Origin: Hetaerina americana
Taxonomy: Eukaryota > Arthropoda > Insecta > Odonata > Calopterygidae
Assembly (NCBI GenBank): GCA_022747635.1
Contig: JAKTNV010000017.1
Location: forward strand, 1,127,501 to 1,191,500
Length of the DNA stretch: 64,000 nucleotides
Reading direction: 5' to 3'
The notes beneath the pieces were generated by a model, which did no database searches, was not told the origin of the DNA, and was given only the letters and a program-made list of their open reading frames with translations. Every line of letters starts with the position of its first letter. Position 1 is the stretch's first letter. The translations under genes and the position numbers were made by a program. Positions 22,390 to 34,236 of the stretch are shown piece after piece.

Positions 22390-25300
22390 AAGTGAAAGTT
22401 TTATGTCAAAATGTCTGGGAAGGTCATTCCGGAGAGTAAAGTGGTGATTAAGTTCAAGGTCTGTAAATGGAACTTAAAAAACGGTGCCTAATGCATGGAT
22501 TGTGGATGTTGGTCTCACATCAAATGCAATAAGAAGACCATGGAAGAGTGTATTTAAGAAGTGCAAACAATTTGAAAAGAGTGTTTCAAACGAACTAGGC
22601 AAGAAAGACTACAATAGAAAAGCTAAGGAGTGAATCGCAAACAGCTAAGGAATTAATAGCAGCCCTAAAGGATGATAACGATAGGTTAAAATGTCAACTA
22701 GAAAACCAACGTGAACATTTCAAGGCTGCTAGAGACAGGATGAGGAAAAGATGCACGGAAACAAGATTACCAGAAAAATGCTGCAGAGCAGATTTCTGTG
22801 GAGGAGGCGGCATAAGTGAAGGAAATTCAGTCAGTGAAGGTCTACCACATCCACAAGGCACATGTGAACTGAAGCAGAATAAAACAAAGATGAGGATCAT
22901 GTGGGATTCTATCATGAGATTCAGCGGAGAAGTTCGTGAGGAAGGAGGGGCAGCAGTAAACTACTTCCCAGGTATAAGAACGGAGCAACTGCAAGACAAA
23001 ATTGAGGAGATGGAGGGTGAGCAGGATGAGGTAGTGTTGATCCTACACATTTGCACAAACTATGTCCGAGGGGCAAAACAGGTGATCATGTAGTTGGATT
23101 GGTGTGGGATTTGGCCATGGCAGCAAAGAAGAAATTTGAAAAGGCAAACATAATGATCAGTGGAATCATAAGAAGAAAAGATATTTGGGACCGCAGAATC
23201 AACTATATTAACAAGGGAATAGACTGGGTGTGTCAAAGAATAGGTTTATTCTTTGTGGAAACAAACTATTGGATTAACGATGGCGATCTAGGGATAGATG
23301 GTGTCCATCTTAACAAAAGTGGTTCCCATAAGCAAGGAAAACTACTAGGTGATTTTATAAACACATACAGGAAGCAGGGAAACTTATAGGTGTCAACCGA
23401 GGTGATTTGGAAGTGGAAATCAACAAACACCGTAGAAGCAAAATTACTTACTGTGTGACAGCCTCATTCTATGGGAGAGAGTTCACAAAAGAATCTGTCA
23501 GAAGAAGAAGAAGAAGAATTGAAGCAGGGACCAGAAGCAGAAGATACCTCACGAGTTGGAAGATGGGGAATGGCAAGGAACGATGGAATGTGTAGCAAGC
23601 AGAGCATTGCCCAGTGGCTCAACAAGCAGACCCAAGGGTGTGCACAGTATAGATGGTAAAACTGAGGGTAAGGGCTTAAATATCCTCCAGATGAACTATA
23701 GGTATCCTCAACAAAACTATGGAATTTGAGACTGGGAATTTGAATCAAATGTGTGTAATCCCAACATCATAATTGGTATAGAATCTTGGCTTAACAATAG
23801 CATTACATCGGCAAAAAGTTTTCCACAAAATAATAATGTCTATACAAGGGATCAAGGTGGAAGGTGCGGAGGAGTATTCATTTGTGTTTGTAGCAACATA
23901 ATAAACTCTTTAGATTGACAACAAAGTGACCGAGAAATGATATGTGTAAGGATATGTGAAGCAGAAAATAGCGAATGGTTAAAGATAATTGCTCTGTATA
24001 TAAGTCCAAGTGAAGGTACGCACTCATTGGAGATACTTGCTGACTATTGCACTGAAAACCTCCAAGATAAAATCATCATAGCCAGGGATTCAAACCTTCC
24101 AGAAATAGGGTGGGTGGGCAAGACAGCAGGGGGCGGGCAGGCACAAGACCAGGTAAATTGCCTCATTAACTAAGAAGGGTTTACTTGGATTGTAAATAAG
24201 GCCACTAAGGGAGAAAACACCAACGTTTTTCTTGTTAGACCTCCAAACCCTTTGGTTAGTATAGATGTTTTTCTGCGAATAAGTGACCACGCAGCAGTGT
24301 GTGTTCAGATGGATTGTTATAGATCAACAAAAGGTGGTATAGGGGATGAAAAGAAATTTGGCAATGTACCTGGGCAGATAGGGAAGGTTTTCAGGATTTT
24401 TTAAGAGGCAAGTTTCTGGGATAGGCAGGTAGTGGAGCAACTGAGGAAAAAATATGGGAAACATTAAAAGAAATAATTCTTGAAGGGCAAATAAAGTATG
24501 ACCATATAAAAAATTTGAAACAGAATGCCAATCTGGAGTATTACAACAAGACCATAAAAAAAACTCAAGAAAGCTATAAAAAAGGCACACAGATTAAGGA
24601 ATGAAAGTAAATAAATGTCACAACATTACAGTACCTTGGTCCGGAACCTAAATAGGGAACATAAGAAGGCAAAGGAAAAATTTCTTACTAATGCAATTTT
24701 GAAAAACAACAAAATTCTATAAATACATGAGAACGAGGAAAGACAACAGGGAACGAGTGAACATATTAAAAACTAACGATAATGGCATTATAACTGACAC
24801 TGTTGAAATAGCAAGTATGCTATTTAGCTATTTATGCTAATAGCAACTCCTGCTCTACAGATGTTTTTTGGGGAACAGAAAACAAAGAGGAAATTAAGGC
24901 TTGCCCAAATAGCTCAGAAATGACAGAGAACTTCATCAGGGTGCACATGAGCACAAAACAGCTCACTTCCCTTGAAAAACGGTATTATCATGGAGGACTC
25001 GTAATTTGTGAAAAAAATAAGGAAGATCAGGATAAAAAGTCAATGGAACCAGATAATATACCAATTGACATTCTAAAACTGGGTGATACTGCAATACCTT
25101 GGTACCTGAGTCATCTATTCAAAGTGACTTTGAATAATGATGCCATGCCTAATGATTGGAAAAAAGCTAACACTACACCAATTTTCAAAAAAGGGGATAA
25201 AACAATAGCCCAGTAAATAGACCAGTAAGCATAACATCAGTTGTTTGCAAAATATTGGAAAAAAGAATCACTGACTACATTCGGGAATGGTGGACAAGAG

Positions 25301-26492
25301 ATAGATATTCAAACACCAACATGGGTTTAGAACAGGATACTCCTCTGAAACGCAGCTATTGGGATTAAGCCTGTATATCGGTGACGCAATAGATGAAGGA
25401 GAGGATGTTGATACGGTAATCGCTGATTTTTTGGCAGCTTTCGACCAAATGCCTCATGATAAATTTTTGTTAAAGTTGTTGTCATTACCGTTGCATTTGA
25501 GGGTAAAGCAATGGATAAAAAATTTTCTTACAGGCATGATTCAAAAAGTTAAAATAGGGGATGCATTTTAAAAAGAGGCAAACGTTATAGCAGGAGTTCT
25601 AAAAGCCTGTTCTAGGGCCATTACTTTTCCTTATTTAAGTAAATGATCTACGAAACAATTTACATTCCCAAATAAAACTCTGCTGACATATATACAGACA
25701 GGTATAGCATGTAAATGACTGCGTAATCCTACAAAATGACATCGACCGTCTTGGTGACTGGGTTACAAATAATAATATAGGCATTAATGTTAGTAAGAGT
25801 AAGCATATAAATTTTTCAAATAAAAAGATTGCACAAAAGAACATTTACACCCTCTTTGGGAAAAGAATCCCATGTAGCAGTCATTGCAAATATTTAGGCG
25901 CTTACTTCAATAGGGATGGGGGGTCCAAGTGGGGAGTCCAAGTAGATAATGTGCCACGGAAGGCATTTAAAGTACTTCATTGGGTAATTGGAAATTTAAA
26001 AGGAAGTAGTGTAGCCACAAAAGAAAAAGCATATGAGGTACTGGTTAGCCCTATCCTAGAATTCTCGTCCTTAGTATGGGATCCATATGAGGTGGGACAT
26101 ATTCAAAAGATAGAAAAATTTCACAGAAAGGCAGCAAGATATGTACTCAGAAGGTAGAAAAAAACATATAGTGTTTTGGAAATGTTGAATATACTGAAAT
26201 GGGAAAGTTTGAAGATTATAAGAAAAAGGAGTAGGTTAGGCGCAAAGTAATGCAGAATTGTTAAAAATGATGAAGCGTGGGATATTTATGGAAAGATATA
26301 GAAAACCAAATTTTAAGGGAAAAACAACCACAGTTTCAAAATAGAAATAAGAACGCACAAAACAAGAAAAAATACTCTTTTTTAAACAGATCTATTGTTG
26401 ATCGGAACCAGCTGCCAAGAGATTTGATGGAGCACTTTACATCCAATTTTAGGAGTTTTAAGAATAAGTGTAAAGCAGCCGCTAGGAGATAA
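22390..26492 (+). pseudogene. CR1-like non-LTR retrotransposon, nearly full length but decayed
   Basis: ORF1 region (about 22420-23388): a Cys/His zinc-finger-like start (KFKVCKWNLKNGA, MDCGCWSHIKC), a charged coiled-coil part, then an SGNH esterase-like domain (MWDSIMRF, VNYFPGIRTEQLQDKIEEME, DLGIDGVHLNKSG). ORF2 region (about 23650-26490): endonuclease (SPSEGTHSLEILADY, DSNLPEIGW, RISDHAAV), RT (PNDWKKANTTPIFKKGDK, NRPVSITSVVCKILEKRI, VIADFLAAFDQMPHDK) and a C-terminal part (SPILEFSSLVWDPYEVGHIQ, KIEKFHRKAARYV). Stops and frameshifts interrupt both ORFs. It is intergenic between PolA1 and pan. Confidence 0.85.
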
Positions 26493-27179
26493 ACTTCATC
26501 GATCAGTGATTATTATACTAATGTACTTGTTAAAATATTCTTTGTATACGACGTGCACGGCGAGAAAAGGTATTGCAAAAGTGAATGATGTGTTAACGGT
26601 GCGTGATTTTGAACGGCATATGACAACGAAGGGTGCGCGATTAATTACGAAGTGCGGCGATGGACGGAGCGTCGTAGGTATGGTTTGAACTAGCCCCTGT
26701 GTGATGGTAAAGGTACCGTCGGTAATCTTTAAGCATAATTGTATATAAGAGCATTTTGTCTTATATCTACTCTTCTTGTGTATGCGCATTGGAAGAGATA
26801 CCGTTTAACAGACTTGACCGTTTCCACCAGGACGATTGTCCAATTGCAACGATTTAACTGCTTAAATAAATCTTAAATTAATCAAATATCATATTTTGAT
26901 TTTGGCACACTTACCATTGGTGCCTCGAACAAAATCGTAATCACATCATGCGATATATCGATTTGTTGACCGACGAAAACGGTATATAATTTTAAAACTT
27001 TGATAGTTGAACCAAATGTATCGGTGCATGTTACCCATAGTATGAAAACTCTGTCTAGCAAATAAATGTTACGAACGTTTAATTGTGTTCAAGTGAAATA
27101 AATTCTGTGAAATCTAAATAGAAACCTTACCTGCTACTAACCGCTGCATGTTGATTGTTTGAGACGCGACTCGCAATTA

Positions 27180-28080
27180 ACGGCGTTCTATAATGGGTCA
27201 TATTTAGCTGAAGTCAATCCCAAGGCGCGCTATTTCATTGTTGTGGGAATGTCATGGAAGAAGATGGTTATAATGTATCTGTGGAGATTGAAAAAAATGA
27301 TGAATTTATATTCTTTGGCCATTGAGCAACTAACAACTGCCGTTTACAGGGATTCGCCAAATTTGAGAGACTTCAGCTAAAAGAGCAAAGACCCATTATA
27401 GAACGGCCTTTCACCGTATGATATACTATATTTCATGTAAAAGCTGGGCAATACCACTATAAAAAGTTTGGCTCGGAAGGGAATGTGAATTATATTGATA
27501 AGGACTAGTTAATGCCGTCGAATGGAAAATCGGTCGGATAAAAATGACCAGCGCTTATGTTTAAGAAAACTTCGTTTTTTGCATATTTTGACGAATTGAC
27601 TGATACACTAACATTGTAGTATATCTAGCTTATATTATCAATCACGACGAATCAAATTTCTTTGATGATCCAAGCCTCAGTAAAAGAGATTGATCTTCCG
27701 TCCTATATTCGAGTAAAAGGCAAAACATATAATATTAGAACGTGGCGTTCATGGCTTAGAGTATTGTGGAAATAATTCGGAGAGGTTTGACCCGGGACAC
27801 TTCGGGAATTTTCTTGCCATGTCATGGCCCCATTGGGGACAGTTTATCAATACATTTTTCTCTTCCAATTATCCAGTTGTCTCTCCAAAACTTTAAAGCT
27901 TGCTCTTTTCCTCCAAAATTGCAGTCACTAGATGTGGACTATTTCAGACCCCTCAAAGCGGCTTGGCAAAAGGCTTATTGCAAAAGATTACAAGAAAAAG
28001 ATTTTTTATCACTTGAATGTCAGAAACAATATTTTAATTTAGACATGGTATCTGAACTGAATAATGAAGTTTTATGTTAA
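27180..28080 (+). pseudogene. pogo/jerky-like DDE transposase relic
   Basis: The translation YIINHDESNFFDDPSLSK near 27630-27685 resembles the first catalytic aspartate block of pogo-type transposases. GPIGDSLSIHFSLPIIQLSL and PPKLQSLDVDYFRPLKAAWQ (27820-27970) match the GDNLSSH and LQPLDV.FF.PLK blocks. The frame is broken and the helix-turn-helix part is not recognisable. An inverted repeat, GTTCTATAATGGGTC near 27185 and GACCCATTATAGAAC near 27390, lies just upstream and may belong to the same or another element. Confidence 0.6.
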
Positions 28081-31000
28081 GTTCTACTGAAAGAAGGTAA
28101 CTAAAATTATTACTGGTTTGCACACCCAAATGAATCACACAAACTGAAAATATCAGAAAAATGTATTCTCGCAAACTTGAATGAAGTTGACCCTAGGACA
28201 GATATCTAGATAGTCATAAATGGCATTGACATAAATGAATTCAAAGAAGTAACAGTCATTCGCTCATTGCTAATGTAAATGTGCTCAATAAGACTACAGC
28301 TCTTTAGTATGTTCTATTTAAAACAATTTTAAAAAATTTCCATTTCATGAAGAGGCTGCTGACCAAATAATATTTATAGTTTGTAAGAGTTCAAACCTAA
28401 ATAATTAGGTTATAGAACCACAGTTTTTTACTCACAGCTTTTTTCACTTTTGCAAAGATGGATATATTTTTCAGTGCTCAGTTGTTGCAGGAGTTCCTGT
28501 GATGCAATACTTTCACAAACATTTTAATATTGCTAGCATATTTGCAATGGTTATAACGACTGAACTTTTTCTTATGAGAAGTGTAGGTGGATTGGCTCAA
28601 GACAGTCTTCTTCTTTTATTATATTATACAGAAAAGTGATGAATATAATATTTAAAAAAATTGCAATTCTTTATGCAAGTCCTACCTTACAATTTCAGAG
28701 AATAGAAAAGAATAAGCATATAAGGGACATGTATCTGTTTGTTTTACATTTACATATTCTTATTTTATATAGCTTCCCTGGAAGTATCATTTTTTAATTT
28801 ATTTTTATTAAAAATCTATTGTTAAACATAAACCTGCTAGTGATTGATTACATCTTCACACCTCTGTGGCCAAACAAACATGGAAAGAATTATTTGATCA
28901 GCTTCACTCTCTCATTATAGGTGAAGCTGATCATGCTTTCTAAATTAAAAATGCAATCAGATATTTCAAAAATAATAACAACATGATGTATAATGAGTAA
29001 GAGGTAGTTGGTTAATTTTCCATAATGACCCACTTCAAATTGTCCCGCTTCCCTTGGCCTCACTCTTTTGCTAGGAGATGTGTATTGTTTGTTTCAAAAG
29101 CTACAATGACCAATAGACATTCAGCCTGCCACACTTTCAGGTTTTCAACATGACTGGTGATAAAAACAAAATGCTAGAAAACACGGAACAATTTGGACTT
29201 CACATAGTGACTAACTTCTTCCAATCGAGAAAGTTTTCATAAATTATACAAACTAGTCCAATTTATTTAAATAAAACATCAATCTTTCTCATCTCACTGA
29301 GGAACAAGGTATGCATTAATCTAACTATGAAATAAATTTCTTCTTGAAAGACCCCTTGTTTTCATATCAAATCCAACCTATTTTTGTAGTTGTCTTACAA
29401 GAGATGTTTAGATGCAGGCCCTGTTGTCTCCCCTCTCTCCCATTTATTGCCATGGACTAAATTCACTCCTTCCTCCCTCCGTCCCTACCATTACTTCCAA
29501 ATAATTTTTATTGCAGTCTTAAACTAATTATTCTTTGCCTGATGAAGATGACTTAGAAAAAATCTCCCTCGCATCCTACCAGTACCCTCCATTACACCAC
29601 ATCCCTGACCTTATGACAATCCATTATCTCATGCCACATGGGCATAGTGCAGGAGCAATCAGCATTCCGTAGGTGACACTTATCAATGGATTCTCCAGTA
29701 AGTGATCAAGCACCTCGAGTCACCATTTTCTTGTTTTACCCTCACCCTTCCCTCATCCCACTCTTTGTCTCTCCTCCCTTTGCTATCATTGGCTATTCAA
29801 AATCCATTTCAGAAACTACATAAGATATAAATACAATTTGCTGTAAACTGTTCATTGTTCAACTTACTTAGTGGCATTTCTGATGATTATTTTATGAATT
29901 AAAATCAAATGAATCACAGCTTAATTAAACTTGATCCAGGCATGGATCTTATCTATGAGAACAAGCAATAGTATTAATCAAGGATATTTTTTTAGATTTC
30001 AAAAGAACTTCACTCACTGCAATGAGATTTTGAAGACAAACTTCTCTCATTGTATTGAACTTTCGCCAACTCATGACATCTCCAATATCTAAAACCAATG
30101 CTGTAACCAGGTAGGTAGTTACTATAACACAAGACATTAACAGGAATAAAAAATAAGGCATCAGGTTCTTAATTTTGAACTCAATCATAAGAACAAAAAT
30201 TTCCAAAAAATATGTAAAAGAAAACATCAAATTTAAATAAAGTAATTTTTACTTTAAATCAATGATAAATCTGAGGAGTGTCAAAGGACATAGTCTATTC
30301 TATTCACTTTAGACACCAAATTCAGTTTGACATTCAGGCATTTAATGCTGTATGGTACACTTACAATATAGGAGAGAGTGAAACTGCTAATCAGGGTACA
30401 GGACTTGGCAATGTTATGAAAATTTGTTACATTTAGTTTCTTAGGTGGCATGACTATTTCCCATCATACAATATGGCATCTTCAAGAATTCTTAATTCAT
30501 TAGATTTCTCATTCACTGCGACACATAATTTTCTTTTTTCTTAAAAAACAAAGTCTCATTCTTATAAAACAATATCTGTACACTTCACCTACACTTCAGC
30601 CATCCAAATCAGGATCCTTTAGACTTAAAATACTTGCAAACAACCATTGCTACCCACTTGCAGGAATCTAACAATTTTACAAGGTCAAGTTCTAAAAAAT
30701 CAACCTGAGAGAAAAACATCAAAACAAACCTTGCCATACTCTGTATTTCTATTGACTGGCAAGGTGAAATAGATAGAAGAAAACCATTGCACACTTCCCA
30801 AAGGTAATGTCTGTTTCTTATGTACAGAGTGACAACTCTTATCCAAGAGCATATCTTACGAAATTACACTCAAAATTCCTCTTAAAACCAATGGGCTTAA
30901 CAACATAAAAAAACAATAAAATTGATCCTGAGTTGGGGCTAAATCAAGGATAAGAAGATATAATTATCACAAGTCTGACCATTCTGAACAATATCCATAA

Positions 31001-33362
31001 CTGTTACATCCTTACTTCTTTGTCATCATATTATTTTTCAATGTTACATAATAACAGAGACAGCAATACCACAACAGCTTGGTACAAGAAAAAAGTCATG
31101 AAAGGAGATTTTATGTATATAAAAAATGAAATTGCTTGGCTTTTGAGATAGTGCAGAAAAAAGTTCCTGGAAGATAATAGGAGGGGGTAGAGGAGGAGAC
31201 TGCACAGAATGTCTTATTTTTATCCTACAGCGTTCAACAACAACCAGGAGAGGAAAAGGGGCCAAGTATTCATTTGCAAAAACAGCCCTGCTATATATGA
31301 CAAGGGAATTTCAACTTGTTTTGTTAATCACCAGCTAACTTGAACAGTTCTGTGGCATAATACTGAGATGCACAAGTGATAAATGAAATCTCAATATTTG
31401 TGCAAGTGCACTGAAGTTACATCACAGCTGGAGGATGGCTTATGCCAGTTTAATGGTGATGATTTATTTCACCTCCTTTGCCTCAAAGAATAAGGCAAAA
31501 CAAGGCTCCTTCCAGTAAGAAATTACCCATGAATTTAAGTTGTAGGAAATATTTGAACTCACTTGGTGGGGTGACCAGTAACCTTCCCCAGAGCCCCTCC
31601 ATCAAACACAATGAAAGATCCCTTCTCTGGTGATAATGGAACAGCACAGGTGGCTTGTTTCTTCAAAATTTTCAAATTAAAACCAAACTTAATGTATCCC
31701 TTACTCATTTAAGTTTCATTTCCACAATTATACCAATTGAAACTGAAAAATTTTCTAATTTTGGCAAAAATAAGTTGGTATTGAGCTAATTTTGTCACAT
31801 GCTAAAGTAAAATCAGATTTTAGGGTTTAGATACAATCCTTAGGAAATTAATCCATTTAATATTCTCGAAAAGTTCGAAATAATCCAATGCTGCCCTCAA
31901 AAATATTCAATTGCAAGGAATGTACCTAAATGATATGTTTGTGTGTGGCTTGTATGTTTCTGGAAGTTTTGGCAATATGATAAACCAATCAGGATAAAAA
32001 GCTTTTTCAATAAATTTAACTAGATAAGTCACCCATCAACAGGTGTATGTATGTTGCATCCAACAACTTCCCTTTGTAATTCATAAGAAAATTAAATAGT
32101 TTGAAAAATAATTTTATCCTTATTTACCACATATGAAAAAATATAGAGTGCACAACTTTTGGATCAGAAGCCTTCAAAAACACTTCTCTTTAAGTAGGTA
32201 TCTCATTGATAAGAAACAAAACCAATCCTTTGCAGTTTCACTACCTCCTTTATCAAAATGCCAGGCTCACATTTTCATATATACTCAAGTGCACACATAC
32301 ATTCACACATGGTATATTATTTTCACTGCATGGTCAGTTTAACTTCCTGTAAATTTTAAAAATTCAACATAAAAAGGATAGTTACACATGTGAATAAAAA
32401 TAATTACAACAATGACAATATTTTATGAGCTTTGGTAGGTAAAAATGTTAGTGAGATGCAAAGTGCCTACATTCCATCTTTTTTATATTACATACAACTG
32501 CCAACTACGACACATGTGAAAGCTCTGTAGTTCCTCACAATATCCCACTTCTCCTTACATGCAACATCCTGCCATGCAGTCAGTTCTTCCTGTCTTTGGC
32601 AAGCAATCAGCCTCCTATTGCCTCATATTCCCACCTAAACCATACCACCAAGCTACAGTCTTACCCAACGAAAAGGGCCAACAATGAGCTACCAGAAGTA
32701 TTTAACATTTTAACACATTTTTTGTCGTTGTCATCACCATTTGGTGATTGTCACAAGGGGCAGGAAATTAAACTTGGGCAAAACGAGATCGGTAAACACA
32801 AATTTTATATTGAGATGCAAATTCAAGAAGAAAACCTAAGATTACTGAAAAATTGTGACACAAAGGAATTGTTTACAGTTACGCCTCAACATGGAAAAAA
32901 ACAATGGAGCATCTAAAATCTGGCAATTCCCAGTCTCAACACAAGGTTTATCATTTGTAACTATTTTGACACTTCATCCTGAGTATTTCTTCATCCATGT
33001 CTTCTTGATTGTCTTCAAAAGTCTTCCAACATTCTCAATGGAAAAAATAAAAAACACCAAATGGGAGATATCATTTTATAGTCTTTTCAGACATGGGAGG
33101 CAGGAGGAGAGCACTTCTCTCCAAGGGTAACGACCCGACACACAAGTGAATTCTGGCAGCTGACCCATTCCACAGGAGAGCAAAGAATACAGGATCATGC
33201 ACCAACTGTTTCCCAAGACACTTGCTCCTTGCACACTTCCCATGCTTCCCGGCAAGAGGGTTCCCTCTTGACTAGTGGTGCTCCCACATCACTCACCCCA
33301 TCCCACCATTCAACACCACCATGTGTGTGTCCACCATCGGGTCGATCCTCCCTAGGCCCCCA
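28081..33362. other. Intergenic DNA between the pogo relic and the pan stop codon
   Basis: It is AT-rich with no conserved protein. The right part should contain the pan 3' UTR; on the minus strand an AATAAA occurs at 31463-31468. A minus-strand ORF at 29949-30230 encodes two hydrophobic segments (see findings). Confidence 0.4.
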
Positions 33363-34236
33363 TCACGTGACGCTTATCACTGCCCGCGCCCCTCCCGAGT
33401 CCTTCCCCTCCCCGCCCTTTACACTGCACTGCCCCGTCAGCTGGTTCACGCTGAGCGGGTTGTTTATGTCGTGGGGATTGGTGCCCACCGGGTTCCGGTG
33501 TGCCGGGGGAGGCAGAGGCGACACCCCCGCCCCCCCCGACGAGGACGACGACGAAGACGACGAGGAGGACGACGACGAGGACGAGGAAGAGGAGGACGAC
33601 GCGACCGACGACGTCCCTGGTCGCACCGGCGGGGGCGGAGGCGGCGGGGGGGGAGGAGGCGGACCCCTCCCCCGGCCGTCGGGGGGGCAGTGGTGGGGGG
33701 GCGGAGTCAGCGGGCCTTGCAGGCTGACGGCCGGCGACGCAAGGCTCAGGGCGGGCGAGGCGAGGCTGCTGGGTCCCGGGCTGGGCAACAGGGGGACCGA
33801 GGAGGGAGGAGGGCTCGTGAGGCCCGGGGACGTCAGGGAGAGGCCCGCGGGCGAGGCCAGACTCAGGCCGCCGGGACTCGAGAGGCCGCCGACGTCGGAA
33901 GAGGCACCGCTGCACCCGCGCAGGGCGGGGGGTGGGGGGGGATGCTGGAGGGGGTGGGGGAAAGGGTGGGGGAGGGAGTGGAGGTGGTGTGGATGGTGGT
34001 GGTGGTGGTTGCCCACAACAACGCCCAGGTGCGGGTGGTGGGGGAAGTGGTGGGCATGGTGGTGTGAAGTGTGCTGTGGTGGTGTGTCCGGACAGTCCTC
34101 CGAGTCTGGTGTTTGGGCTTCATCTCCAGCACTGCCAGCACTGCCCATGGGATCGCCACCGCCTCCACCATCATCGTCTGACTGACCTCCATCATCTTCA
34201 CCTCCATCCATGTACCGGATACACTTTTTCTTGCGC
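33363..34236 (-). CDS. pan: pan last coding exon, end of C-clamp and Ser/Pro/His-rich tail
   Basis: It enters as (AG)G CGC AAG..., giving [18 protein letters not shown], which completes the C-clamp. Then come an acidic Asp/Gly patch, [19 protein letters not shown], a His-rich run, repeated LASP/LTSP motifs, a proline run, a serine run of about 20, and [20 protein letters not shown], which matches the NPLS.NQL motif near the fly pangolin C-terminus as I recall it. The stop is TGA at 33363-33365. The exon is very GC-rich, so the opposite strand also shows long but meaningless ORFs. Confidence 0.92.

Noticed and set aside
33229..34185. Long plus-strand ORFs opposite the last pan exon
   Set aside because: They are shadows of a GC-rich low-complexity coding exon; the minus strand has the conserved [10 protein letters not shown] and [15 protein letters not shown] motifs.
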